From: Telopea speciosissima
Taxonomy: Eukaryota; Streptophyta; Magnoliopsida; Proteales; Proteaceae
DNA length: 64,000 nucleotides
Assembly: GCF_018873765.1 (NCBI RefSeq)
Contig: NC_057924.1
Location: 5,146,001 to 5,210,000, forward strand
Reading direction: 5' to 3'
Shown here: positions 44,638-55,899 of the stretch, in pieces
How positions within the stretch are numbered: position 1 is the stretch's first letter
Layout: each line of letters starts with the position of its first letter
Program-made: the position numbers and the translations under genes
Notes under the pieces: model-generated
What the model saw: the letters and a program-made list of their open reading frames with translations, nothing else
What the model was told of the DNA's origin: nothing
The model's database searches: none

Positions 44638-44933
44638 TATTCTAAATACTAAATTTTGAAAATATCCTTAGATATTACACATCTAAACGTACAAAAAGAG
44701 AAGAGTCCTATACAGTGCTGACTATAGCTGACTATAGCTAGCTTTGGTGAATTGACATTAGCATTGCATGCACAATGGCATAAACTCGAGTTTGAAATGC
44801 TAAGACTGCATGCCCCCACTTGTAGTGAAATGTAGTGATCCATAATCCATATGGGTGCCCTCTTGCTAGATTCCTATCCCCAAAGTTGTAGTACTATTGA
44901 AAATAAAAAGAAAAAAAGAAAACCCATTAATTT

Positions 44934-45112
44934 GGATTCTGATCCTCTAAGGCTGGGTAGGTAGCGGCCATTGTGCTGCCTACACTCAGACAGGGGCAAA
45001 ATGATCGCCCTACCCATTTTCTAAGCATTTTGTCTAGGTGGGGTCCACATCCCTGTTCAGGTGTAGGCATAGCAATGGCCGTTACCAGCCCGGCCATAGA
45101 GGATCCAAATTG
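44934..45112. mobile_element. Mutator-type MITE, GATCCTCTAC family copy 3
   Basis: Ends GGATTCTGATCCTCTA and TAGAGGATCCAAATTG are the same as in copy 1, but the core has diverged (GGTAGCGGCCATTG...CAATGGCCGTTACC). The flanks CATTAATTT and ATTAGATTT are only loosely alike, so this copy is probably older. Confidence 0.8.
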
Positions 45113-45994
45113 ATTAGATTTAGGATTTTTCTTCTCAGTCAGTATGCCTATTTTCTTCCCTGTCATTATGCTGAAATATAATGTCACTATTTGCCACATG
45201 GTAGTACATGGGTTAGTCCACGTGATAGAGGAACAAGTAAGCATCTCAATGGTACAATTTCAGCTTAAAAAGAATAGAAGAAATTACTAAAATTACAAAA
45301 GATATCATTGTGTATTATTGGTTACTAAAATTTGTTCATTGATATGTACTTAGGGTTTTCTATCACGTGAACTAACCCATGTACAGCTGAGTAACAATAG
45401 TGAAGCCTAGGCATAGTGACGTTTAAAAGGACTCTTAAATCAAATATATGATGGAAGAGTCATTATTATATCCACTCATCGAAGTAACTGAATCCACCTT
45501 CACTGCAACAAAAGTTGACTTTAGGGGTGAAAATGATTGACCATCAGCCTCTAGTGGAGGAACCTTTTTTTTAGTTTTCGATAGAAAAACAAACCACAAG
45601 TTTGTTCCTTGAAATGCCATGGCCAAGCCCTTTGTACATATTCTCTCTGTCACTCACTCTCCCCCACCCCTTCCCTTGGGGACTTTGTGGATATGAAGTA
45701 TGAGCATTGCTCTAAACTCAATTCTTATTAGCAAATCACTTCCTCTGCTTTGAATGGTAAAGGGTACTCAATGCAAATGGGTAAAACTAGCCTACAACTA
45801 TTTCCTTGGGTGGGTTGTGATTAGTAGTTATCTAAATAATTAAGCTGTTGGTTAATTTTATCATTTATATTGTCAACCTAAAAGCTTGGATCCTCTTTAG
45901 CAATGAGTACATGGGTGGGATAATTTTTTTTATAAATGGCTTTTCAATATTCAAAATTGTATAATTATTCGTCCTTCTTTTCAGGAGAAAGTAG

Positions 45995-46185
45995 TAATCC
46001 AGATCCTCTACGGCGTGGGCTGCCCCAATGGCCGTGCTGCGCAGACACAAGGCGGTGTTTAATGATTGCCTTATCCTTGTCTGAACGCCTTGTCCGAGTG
46101 AGAGTAAGGTGATCATTGCACACACCACCTTGTGCCTGTGTAGTACGGCCGTTGGGGCAGCCCACCCCGTAGAGGATCTGGATCC
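45995..46185. mobile_element. Mutator-type MITE, GATCCTCTAC family copy 4
   Basis: This 191-bp palindrome runs TAATCCAGATCCTCTACGG to CCGTAGAGGATCTGGATCC with a perfect 9-bp flanking repeat, AGAAAGTAG (45986-45994 and 46186-46194). Confidence 0.9.
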
Positions 46186-46243
46186 AGAAAGTAGACAAGA
46201 TAAAAGAGATATTCTATTAATGAGGAGTGAATTTAAAACCTAT

Positions 46244-46826
46244 TGTTATGACGTGATCTGGACTTGCTGATTTGGGGTCGAACCATCCTGCAAACCAACA
46301 AGTTCAGGCTGGAGGAGTGCCGGTCTAAGCCGATGGAGTAAGCTCCGATGCCAAAGTTAGAAAGCACACACAGATAAACTCTAGGCTATGTAAACCTCAG
46401 CCAAAATATCGTCTTCTTTACCTGAGTGGTGTCTGGCTATTTATAAGTTTTGCGCCCTAGACCGTCATAGGCTTTTTGTCGATGCTAGACTGTTATTTCG
46501 GTCTAGCGGGTGCATAGGTGGAGCTCTACCTGCGTTGACACCTGTCCAGGAGGGTCATCCCCGATGCATGACCTGGCTCATGCGGCCTTTGTGACATGGG
46601 TGAAGCGATTCTTCCCTCATCGCGTGTGCCGATCGATGGTTACATGAAACTCGGGTCGGTCATGGTTATGCCAATCTGATCTCCATTCTCAATTCAGTAT
46701 GAGCTGCCACGTCTTGCCGGTCGATTTGGGTTCGGACATTCCTAAATTCAGGTCGGCCGGACCGGCCTGACCTGGAAAGAGAACACACGTCAGTATATCA
46801 ATGGTCTGGTAAGAGAGGTTATATCA
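46244..46826. mobile_element. Solo LTR, 583 bp, TSD CCTAT
   Basis: The unit begins TGTTATGACGTG and ends GGTTATATCA, with CCTAT directly before (46239-46243) and after (46827-46831). The interior has GATGGAGTAAGCTCCGATGCC and GC-rich stretches unlike the surroundings. No partner LTR or coding domain is nearby, so superfamily and orientation are not settled. Confidence 0.72.
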
Positions 46827-46831
46827 CCTAT

Positions 46832-47480
46832 CATACTCTCTAAACCCTAAAACATTTATAAATAATTTTAAGGGATTATCTTGGAGAAATTAAAGAAATG
46901 TTACAACTTCCAACCCACTTGGTTTGAGAACGAGAGGTAGAGTTAGAGAAACTACAAGTGGAATCCAGTAGTCAACTTCCCACCAAGTCACCAAACGCCA
47001 ACTTGGGAGTTGGAAGCATATGTAGTGAATGGTAATGATCAAATATCAAGTAGCAAGAGGCAATATGGAAAAGGAAAACACGTCAAAAGAAAGAACACAA
47101 ATTAAGTACATAGTAGTACTTATGATCCATCACAGCATAATAAAAGTAGTCTTTGCCTCTCATGGCGTGCGAGAGCAATGAGATCCACTACTTGTTTCTG
47201 TAGGTCCAATTACTTGAATCAAAACATCACATCAGTTCCAGATCATTAAGTTAGGTTTCTAGTAAGAAACAAAGAAGATGTTTCATATTTCTCCGGACTC
47301 CAAAGTGCTTCTGTAATGGATACATGAACTGTCAAAGGTGTTGAATCCCTGAGTAGCTCCAAGGAAATTGAGTCAAAACTTCTTTATCGATTTAGCTAGG
47401 ATGGTGAGATTGAGTAGATGCATTGTATTTAAGGTGGCAGTGATCAGTTTTGGATCAACATTGAATTTTTATCGTATGCG
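46832..47480. other. Intergenic, no gene recognised
   Basis: AT-rich unique-looking DNA with no convincing frame on either strand. Confidence 0.5.
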
Positions 47481-47620
47481 GTTTCTTGACTGGTGCGGTT
47501 CCTTAGTGCCTCTCACAAGAGGAGGGTGGACTCCATCTGGGCAGAGTGTTCTGTCAGGTGTCCCGGGTGGGTCCCACCCCCTCTTGTGAGAGGCACTAAG
47601 GAACCGTACCGATCAGGGAA
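47481..47620. mobile_element. Palindromic MITE (GGTTCCTTAGTGCCTC ends)
   Basis: GGTTCCTTAGTGCCTCTCAC with AAGAGG is mirrored by CCTCTTGTGAGAGGCACTAA with GGAACC. The centre contains TCCCGGGTGGGTCCCACCCC. A clear target duplication was not found (ATCGTATGC against ATAGTATAA is weak). Confidence 0.7.
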
Positions 47621-47748
47621 CGATAGTATAAGGACCGATTTTCCTTCCACCCACGGTTCCATTCACCGAGGGGTGGGAAAGGATATCCGTAGGGTATTTT
47701 TGAACATATAAAAACCTTAAGAGGGGTTTGTAAACCCTAGGATGGTGG

Positions 47749-48233
47749 TGTTAGGTACTTGACTGATATGTCAAAAGCTTCGAAATTGGTGGAACGCGTT
47801 AAATCAAGTCCTTTAACCTATCCCATATTAGGTTGACCCAATCTAGCGCCCATACACTAGAGTGAGCCCCATTAGGCGCATAACAGACCACCACACTTCT
47901 ATAGTCGTCATCCTCGACGGATCTCACTCTAGGCAGCTTTCACTCTAGCTGTATGTAGTCCTTTTCAAGCGGCTCCACTCTGCTCCAAGGTTTTTGCCTT
48001 GCTACATGTAGCCTTTTCTTGATGGTTTTCACTCTACTCTAAGTAGCTCTTTCCATGACTCGAACCTGTGTTGTGGTGCCCAACTTTGATACCAAATGTT
48101 AGGTATTTGATCGATATACCAAAAACTCCAAAGCTAATGGAACACATTAAATCAAGTCTTTTAACCTATTCCATACTAGGCTGATCCAATCTAACGCCCA
48201 TACACTAGAGTGGGCTCCATTAGGCACATTGCA
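47749..48233 (-). mobile_element. Complete TRIM retrotransposon, 485 bp
   Basis: Two direct repeats of exactly 137 bp (47749-47885 and 48097-48233) start TGTTAGGTA and end in CA. Between them lie only 211 bp with no coding potential. On the minus strand, directly after the LTR at 48097, the sequence reads TTTGGTATCAAAG, a tRNA-Met-type primer site with one or two changes. GGTGG flanks both ends (47744-47748 and 48234-48238), a perfect 5-bp target duplication. This is the definition of a terminal-repeat retrotransposon in miniature. Confidence 0.9.
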
Positions 48234-48239
48234 GGTGGG

Positions 48240-48498
48240 TGAACCATCTTCTATCGGTGAAGGAAAAACTTTGTCCTTATTATAATAAGGACTCTCAAAA
48301 TTTTTAATTCTGGGGTTTTCTTTATCAAGAGTCTTTTTGGGAGAGGGTTCATGCTGCATACACCAATCACAGGATTGGACATAGGGACACAAGAGGACAA
48401 AGGAGTATTTTTCAAAAGAGAAAAAAAAGGATGACACATGTTGAGCCCCATAACATCGTTGTTAGCTTTTTCACTTTTTTTATTTATTTATTTTATTA
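48240..48498. repeat. Repeat relative of 14585-14900 without the nested MITE
   Basis: GAGAGGGTTCATGCTGCATA, CACCAATCACAGGA and AGGATGACACATG occur here in uninterrupted order. At 14585-14900 the same phrases are split by the 178-bp MITE. Confidence 0.7.
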
Positions 48499-48665
48499 AG
48501 GGAAAATTTTCATTCACGACTGTGTAAGCCATGTATGTGAGAGGGTGGAAGGTTCAAGGCATTAATTAATAGGTTGGAGGGGGGGGGGTTTATGACTTTT
48601 TCAACTCTTTGTGAGAGGGGACACGATCGTGCATACTTACACGACCGTGTATGAAAGCTTTCCCC
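48499..48665. mobile_element. Mutator-type MITE, 8-of-9 TSD
   Basis: The left end AGGGAAAATTTTCATTCACG plus ACTGTGTAAGCCATG is mirrored by CATACTTACACGACCGTG and TATGAAAGCTTTCCCC. The flanks are ATTTTATTA (48490-48498) and ATTTTATCA (48666-48674). Confidence 0.82.
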
Positions 48666-48674
48666 ATTTTATCA

Positions 48675-49932
48675 TTATGCATCTATGTGAACAGTTGTTT
48701 TGGGTGAGACGGACATAAGAAGAACCGATTCACCCAATTCCAATGTCTGGACCGCGACATCCGCCAAGAAATAACCCGACAAAGTGGCTTCCCAAGTACA
48801 TCACCACACTATTATACCTCTTTTGTTCCGGGTGAAAATACATTTGTTTAAGAGGAAAACTTATTAGTCTAAGAACCGAAGGAAGCACTAACTAATTAGG
48901 TTTTTGGTCCCCTCTCTTCTCTATCCCTTCTAATTTTTATTATGGTTACGTCTCTGAGCTGTTAACCATCAGAAACTAAAAGCTGCAGTCTCACTTCTTC
49001 TCTACTCAAGCTCTGCTAATGACATTAATCCACGGAGGACTACTAAATAGACTCTAATAGCTATTAAATTGATCACATAATATATATATATATGTGGGCT
49101 ATGGTCCATAAGATAAAAGGCGGCCCACTAAATAAAGGCGAAAACCAAGGAATTTAAGAAAAGCGCAATCCCCGCATCAAAACCAAACAATGCATTTATA
49201 AATGGGTTCATCTCATCCAAGCAGCCCAATGGAGAATTAAGAATTTGGGCATTGCGTGGGCCACCTCAACTCCTCCGAGAATTTGGCTGTCACTAACAAA
49301 GTTTGCAAAATTCCAATTTCGAACTCCAAGAAAGAAAAAAAGTCCAAATAGACATGTCATGTCCGCCGTCTCACGTGCATTTCCTATTGAGTTTGGTTTA
49401 TCTGCACGTGAACGTAATGTAAGAACCAACCATCTGTCTTAATTTTGTTATTTATAAAAAGAGAAAAGGTTTTTATGAAAATAAAATTAAAATGTGATTG
49501 ATTCTGAGATGTATGATCACTTATTGATACATGCACATGATCCATTCTCTTTCCTATTAAGACAATCCGACACTTGTGTATCCTTCTGAACCTTTGCCGC
49601 TTTCCACTCACCTTCCCCAAGCCAGACCAGCCGCACAGTACAGATAAAGAGAGAAGTTTCTCAGAGACTCACTGTTCACAGTGGTGGTGGTCATCTTCTT
49701 CCTTTTTATTCCATTCTCTTTTTTTTTTTTTTTTCCCACAATAAAATAGTGTAACTCTACTACTCTTAGTCCCCTACAGCACGGTTCCACGTCAAAAGTC
49801 TCATCTTCCGCTTTCGTATCACATGTGACAATTGGCATGCATCGTGACTCTAAAAAGGGTGTACTTAGTGCACGAGGTTTTCACCATTGCGGGGTGGTCT
49901 GGGTGGATCATACCTTGTTTTCACAAAGAGGC
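48675..49932. other. Intergenic, no gene recognised
   Basis: TA run at 49081-49093 and T-run at 49720-49736. Short frames here are not family-like. Confidence 0.5.
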
Positions 49933-50083
49933 TATTACTAGTATTTGATTAATACGCCAAAAACTTCAGAACTGAGCTGATAAAACATGTTAAATAAAAC
50001 CCTTCAATTTATTTCATATTAGACGAGTCCAATCTAACACCCATACATTTAGATTGAGAGTCCCATCCATTAGACACGTAAAC
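49933..50083 (-). repeat. Diverged TRIM LTR next to the SLAH promoter
   Basis: TAGTATTTGATTAATACGCC, TTCATATTAGACGAGTCCAA and CTAACACCCATACATTTAGA follow the same order as the 137-bp LTRs of the TRIM at 47749. It ends about 45 bp before the TATA-like CTATATAA at 50127. It appears to be a solo LTR. Confidence 0.65.
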
Positions 50084-50123
50084 GTAAAACCCGCAAAGCC
50101 CACATCTCATCTCTTCTCGGTTC

Positions 50124-50189
50124 ACTCTATATAACGAGGACTTGGACTTCACAAAAGAAGAGACGATCTCAGTAGACTTCAAAATTACG
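50124..50189 (+). promoter_or_regulatory. TATA box and leader of SLAH gene
   Basis: CTCTATATAACGAGG at 50124-50138 is a strong TATA match 55-65 bp before the ATG at 50190. A frame continues upstream to a TTG at 50142, but the TATA spacing and family N-termini favour the ATG. Confidence 0.65.
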
Positions 50190-52411
50190 ATGGAGGAGAG
50201 TGGGAGCAGCAACAACAACAAGAATAACAACAAATCACCATTACATATCGAGCTGGTGTTGGATCCATCAGCGATCATCACACAAGCACGTCGAGATCTC
50301 ACCTCAATCGTCGTCTCTAAGAAAAAGCAATCACGATCTCAATCTCTATCACCATCGTCCATCTTAACAAAGATCCACGCTGGCTACTTCAGAATCAGCC
50401 TCTCCCTATGCAGTCAAGCCTTGCTATGGAAAACCCTAGGCGAGCCCACCTCCCACCCTAACGCTCTCCAGCTCCTCCTCCACATGATTCCTACCGCCGT
50501 CACCATCTTCCTCTGGTCTTTCGTTCTCCTCACACTCTTACTCCTCTCCCTTCTCTACCTTCTTCGCTGCTTTTTCTACTTCAAAATGGTCAAAGCCGAG
50601 TTCCTTCACCACGTCGGAATCAACTACTTTTTCGCTCCTTGGATTTCATGGCTTCTCCTACTTCAATCTGCTCCCTTCGTTGCCCCAAGAACAATTTACT
50701 ATCTTATCCTTTGGTGGGTTTTCGTGTTACCTGTGATCGTACTCGACCTCAAGATCTACGGTCAATGGTTCACTAAAGGGAAACGTTTTTTATCAGGTGT
50801 GGCCAATCCCACGAGCTTATTATCGGTGATGGGCAATCTTGCTGGAGCCCAAGCAGCGGCTGAGATGGGTTGGAGGGAGAGTGCAGTGTGTATGTTCTCT
50901 CTTGGAATGGCACATTATCTGGTGCTCTTCGTTACTCTCTATCAGAGATTATCGGGAACCGATCGGCTACCTACGATGCTCAGGCCTGTCTTCTTCTTGT
51001 TCTTTGCGGCACCGAGCATGGCGAGCTTGGCATGGGACTCCATTTCTGGAAACTTTGATATCTCTTCTAAGATGCTTTTCTTTCTCTCCCTTTTCCTCTT
51101 CACGTCTCTGGTGGGTATGATGTGTAAATTCTTCTTAATTTTCAAATTAGAAAGCTTCCCTTTGATTTGATGACTTAAAAAGATGCAAACGTACAGAAAG
51201 AAATTCAAGGAAGCAATTTACACAAATCTAGATTTAAGATGGAAACCCAGGAGAGGAAAGTGACCCAATTGGGTTTAATACGCAGTTGGAACCCCCGGAA
51301 AGATCGCTTCTGATATTTTTTTAGGTATGTCTGACTTCTTGGAACCATTGACAAGAGAGATAGAGAGATATTTTGTTTAGGTATATGTCTGACTTCTTGG
51401 AACCATTGATAATTAGGAAAATACACCATAAAAGATCGCAGGGGTGAGGTCATCATTTCCAGTCCTCTATGAGAGGAATCTACGAATCTGATCGGGCAGG
51501 GAACTTGAGAGAGGAGTTAGATCCGAGAGAAAGGGGTATTAGGTGGTGTTGATTGGGACCATTAAGGTTGGTGGCTAGTAGCATGGTTCGTAATCTTGGA
51601 TCGGATTGGATTGGTATAAGTTGAGACCGATCCCGATACCGATATACGGACAAAAGTAAAAATATAAAAAAATCATATTTTTTTAGCAAAAATACAGAGG
51701 CAAAAGTGTGATATCTGCCCGAGTTTGGGCAATCCTGATCCGATCCAATCCGATCCAGCCGATATCGAGATTACGAGCCTTGACTGGTAGGAAGGTACAA
51801 TGACTGTACATATTGTTCATCACATCAACCATTCTATGATTCTATACAGGGGTGTCATCGGTTGGTTTTGACCGGTTTTTGTTTGGTTTCATCGATTCAG
51901 TGTGAGAATGAGTGAGTCCAAAACATGATCCAATAAAGAAGTGTCTGTTTGATTTGATTTCGGTTTTTCTCAATGATTTGGGTTTGGGTTTGGTTAATCC
52001 TGTAAATATATTCACAAGTACGAAAAAATGTGTGTGTTTTTTTAATGAATTTCAGGCTGGTATAGGTTTCTTATCGAGTTATATCAATTTGAATTTGATT
52101 CAATTCAATTTTTTAAGCTGGATTTGGTGTCTTATCAGAAACATATTCTAATAAGTTTATATCGATTTCAATTCAGACCGGTTGCGATCGATTCAATACA
52201 GTTTGGTGGTTTGAACCAACTTTTTAACACCTAAGTTTTGTAGAGTGTCCTTCAATTCCATGGCTAATATCTTAATCTTTTCACCATCACCATCCTTTGA
52301 CCATATTAGAGTTAGATTTTTCACACCACATCTCTAACCCTTTCAGGATTAGTGTTTAGAATTCTATATTGGCTCGAGGATATTTTTAAAGGTAAACATA
52401 ATATTGAAGTC

Positions 52412-52453
<42 letters not shown>

Positions 52454-52898
52454 CTAGGGTTGCTTGCTTCATGAGAAATGATTTGCTGTGTAAAGTAATT
52501 GCTTATTAAATAATTAACAATGAATTGGTGATACTTTTGATCTATTATTTTTTTTTTTTTTCTTGTGGATACTTATAGAGCAATAATGAATAGAAATTGA
52601 TGTGTTTGGGATTTTCGTTTCTTTGAATGAATAGGTATCAAGGCCAACCTTATTCAAGAAAGCAATGAAGAGGTTCAACGTTGCATGGTGGGCTTATTCG
52701 TTCCCAGTAACGATGCTGGCATTGGCAGCGGCGGAGTACGCGCAAGAGGTGAATGGATGCATAGCAAGAGGTCTAACTTATGTGCTATCGGGACTCTCTG
52801 TTCTGGTCTCTCTTGCCTTGATTATCTCCACTGCACTCAACACTAGTATGCTCTTACCTGACAGTGATCCCATTCTCAACCTTCCTACCTATCGCTGA
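50190..52898 (+). CDS. S-type anion channel, SLAC1 homologue (SLAH1/SLAH4-like)
   Basis: There are two exons, 50190-51110 and 52635-52898, joined at CTG|GTGGGT and TAG|GTATCA with phase 0, giving 394 residues. SLAH1-type proteins are about this size and lack the long N-terminal regulatory domain of SLAC1 and SLAH3, as here: only some 75 polar residues (Asn-rich at 7-14) precede the membrane core. About ten hydrophobic helices follow, with HAGYFRISLSLCSQALLWKT, HVGINYFFAPWISWLLLLQS, LKIYGQWFTKGKRFLSG, NPTSLLSVMGNLAGAQAAAE and AHYLVLFVTLYQRL, all hallmarks of the TehA/SLAC1 fold. Exon 2 encodes RPTLFKKAMKRFNVAWWAYS and the last helices. SLAH1/SLAH4 act in root anion loading with SLAH3. The intron holds a GA microsatellite (52413-52446) and MITE-like repeats. 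Confidence 0.93.
51580..52235. repeat. Two MITE-like repeats in SLAH intron
   Basis: 51583-51780 runs from CATGGTTCGTAATCTTGG to CGAGATTACGAGCC, like 41890-42124. 51849-52235 runs from AGGGGTGTCATCGG to TTTTTAACACCTAA, a hAT-like inverted pair. Neither affects the splice sites. Confidence 0.6.
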
Positions 52899-52911
52899 AC
52901 AACATATAAAT

Positions 52912-53413
52912 GTAGTGCGGGTGGACTCGGGTGTTGGGTCGAAAAAATCGTGATGATCTTAGGAATGCTTTTCGAGGTGGTCGTGTGGGCTCCCATATGA
53001 CAACTCCAATTATTGGCAGAACTCAACATCAAAGGAATGCAAATCTTGGTGTTAAGGCGATGGACCCTGGCGGTAGAAAAAATTTTGGTTGAAAAATTTT
53101 TATCTCCTTTTTTGTCGGAGGAGGAGGCTCTTTTGGCCCGTGTGGCCTTTGATCGGCCTAGTTTATATGCTGAGATCGATCCTCCGTCGATCAAATAGGA
53201 CAAGGACCACCCTTGGTCCGTCTCACAGATCTCCCGTAGCCTTGTTTTATTATTTCTCTTGGGTGAGCGAGTGATTTGTTGCCCTTGCCAATATGTTTTA
53301 GGATGTACTGAGTCCCCCTTTTTTAAGCTTTAGTTTTCTTTGTCTGTAGTCTATCTTAAGCTTGTTTGGCCTCCTTTTTAATCTTCAATAAAAATTTTAT
53401 TTGAAAAACAAAA
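52912..53413 (+). mobile_element. 5'-truncated LINE directly after SLAH stop
   Basis: AACATATAAAT (11 bp) is present at 52901-52911 and again at 53414-53424. The 502 bp between them end in AATAAAAATTTTATTTG and an A-rich tail. Small frames in it (NLGVKAMDPGGRKNFG type) look like the end of a LINE second reading frame. The left duplicate begins only 3 bp after the channel's TGA, so the element forms most of the annotated 3' region. Confidence 0.82.
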
Positions 53414-53424
53414 AACATATAAAT

Positions 53425-55701
53425 ACATTGAGAGTGAGTTAGAGAGAGAAAATTGTCTACGGTCATCTAGCAAAGAAGCTAGGAATTTTCAAGACATCTT
53501 GTAGATTTCATCTTCCTAGTATATATATATATATATATATATTTTAAATTTGTTGTGGATCATGGTAGGGTTGTCATTCCCCCAAAAAATGGTACCATCG
53601 ATCTTCACCGCTAGCTAGCGAGTACCTTGTAAACTGTAAATAAATCTTGTATTCTCGTTTCCTCTCCACGATAAAATCATAGATTATCATATTCTAAAAA
53701 GTTAGAATGGTTTAATTGGTTTTGGTTTGGACTTTGATCTCACTAATGTCGTAGAAAACCATTCGTCAAGGGATCAAGCAATATATGTCAATGTACTCTT
53801 TTTGTACCCCCAATACCTATTCACAACCTTTGCTTTGCTTGTCCAGAAGAGAGACCATGGATAACTTGGTACTTGGGGATCAGATTTTGAGAAAGAGGGA
53901 TTATTGATTGAATCAACTAAGATCTAACACAATCTCGAAAACACAATCTCTTTCGAGATTAGAAATGAAATTCTTCATAATTGTGTTGTCTTGCGTTATG
54001 AAATAAAAAAGCAAACATAATTATTTGTCTCATAGCAAAAATGAGAGAAAGCGATAGAGCATATGTGTATACTGCATGTTGCATACATGCATGGCCAAAA
54101 CTCCAAAATTAAGCAGACTCATTAGGCATTAACCAGTTGAATTAAATTACTGCAAAGTGGCTGGCCACCGTTTTTTGGAAAAGACTCTTTGAGCTTAAGG
54201 TGTACACTGTTGTGCCTCCTGACATTTTTTTTTCCCTCTCATATCGTATTGGTTAATTGATCGATGCCAATACCAATCCAATACCAATTTTTATCATTCT
54301 TTTAGTACTTTTAATCCTTTATGCCACGGGTCACTATCCTATTGATTATACCACCGATCCAGAATGGTAGTTTGGCCGATACCGATACTGATATTGATAC
54401 TGATTATTAAAACCACGTTCAGTAGGCTCCACCCTTTTCTGGAGAGAATGCGGCAGGGCCAAGCACTGAAGGCCTGCTTGGTTTGCCACCTCGATCCAAT
54501 GGGTTTTCCCAAGCAGAAGCAGAGCTCTAAGCTTTGAAATTGAGTAGGCTCTCACTTCCCATGGCCCGTGGGCTTGAGTCAGACGGCATACACCTGGGCT
54601 GATTCAAAGAGTTGCTTGCTTCCCTAGTTTTAGTAGAGTCTTCAACTGAAGAAGACCCGGGAATAAGGGTGCCAACCTATACCGCATACCGTATATTGAT
54701 ACCGATATCATACTGATTATATTGCATCGAACTGTACCAAATAAATTCGATATGGTATCGGTATGAGATACCTATACTGAGTCAGTATTCGATATAATAT
54801 CTATATAGACAAAACGGTAAAAATACACCATACCGTACCATATATATATGTATCGAACAATAACAAACAGATTTGATACGATTGGTATGAGATACCTATA
54901 TGTATATAAAAAATAGGTCGGAATCGACCAAAAAACATACACTAACTAACCCTAGTTTCTGTACGAGGAACAGACGAGCCAGATGGGCCTGAATCAAGAT
55001 CAGCCTTGGCCAATTCTGATCCGATCCAATCCCGATTCTTGAAACCCGGCCTGTTTACCATAAAAAATAAAAAGTAAAAAATTTTTTTTGAAGAAGAAAG
55101 GGAATCCAAAAGTTATTAATGTTTTCCAAGCTAGGAATATCCTCGGGAGTGATACCCGGACTAGTTGTACATGATGTGGATGCCTCAACCATTATAATAT
55201 ATGAGAGAGTTATATTCCATTGATTCAAAGGGATTATATATGATGTCAGTCTCATTCGTTTTCTTCTCCTTTCTTCACTGAATTGCTTTGAATTATTCAC
55301 CTTCTTGAGAGCCAGCAATCTTCTTCCTCTTACTGCTTTTGCTGTCCTCAAAATGGAGGCTCTTAGATTCTTACCCATCACGCTTCTGTTTCTCTATTTT
55401 CATTAGATCGAGCTCCGCAGAAGACGACACAGATGAATTCGCTACTCAACTACGGCCAGCATGGTTTAGGATCCAGAACTTTCTGGTTCTATTAGATAGG
55501 CTCTTTTCATCTTAATTCCAAACGCAGGGACAAAGTGCTTAATCGTTACTTAAAAGGTATGCCATTTGCTGTTGCGGTTTCTCTTCTGGTTTAACTCAAT
55601 TTAGAGCATCATTAGGTAGGCTATTTTGCCACATGGCAAGCTGGTGAAGGTAAAGAAATGTTTTTTTTTTTTTTTTGGGTGAAATAAAGTATAGGATTCC
55701 C
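53425..55701. other. Intergenic, no gene recognised
   Basis: Contains a TA run (53519-53541), ACCGATACCGATAC-type degenerate repeats at 54235-54420 and 54670-54910, and a TGTCAGT-type stretch without coding signal. Minus-strand 55055-55381 is open but low-complexity and not recognised. Confidence 0.5.
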
Positions 55702-55890
55702 CAATCGGGATCCTCTACTTCCGTCTGCCCGGAACTGCCGTGCGCACCCAGACACAGCAGGGCGGTGAAAAGATCGCCTTACCCCTGCTCAAGCGCCTTG
55801 TCCGAGTGGGGGTAAGGCGGTCTTTACCGCCTTGCTGTGTATAGGGCGCAACACAGTACCAGGCAGGCAGAAGTACAGGATCCAGATCCT
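55702..55890. mobile_element. Mutator-type MITE, GATCCTCTAC family copy 5
   Basis: This 189-bp palindrome has ends CGGGATCCTCTAC and GTACAGGATCC and the shared core CGCCTTACCCCTGC...GGGGTAAGGCGG. A perfect 9-bp repeat, AGGATTCCC, flanks it (55693-55701 and 55891-55899). Confidence 0.9.
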
Positions 55891-55899
55891 AGGATTCCC

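Noticed and set aside
50142-50189. Upstream start of the SLAH frame
   Set aside because: The codon at 50142 is TTG, and the TATA box at 50127 leaves too little room; the ATG at 50190 fits better.
55055-55381. 108-residue minus-strand frame
   Set aside because: No recognisable domain, low-complexity Lys-rich and Phe-rich ends, and no splice or promoter context.
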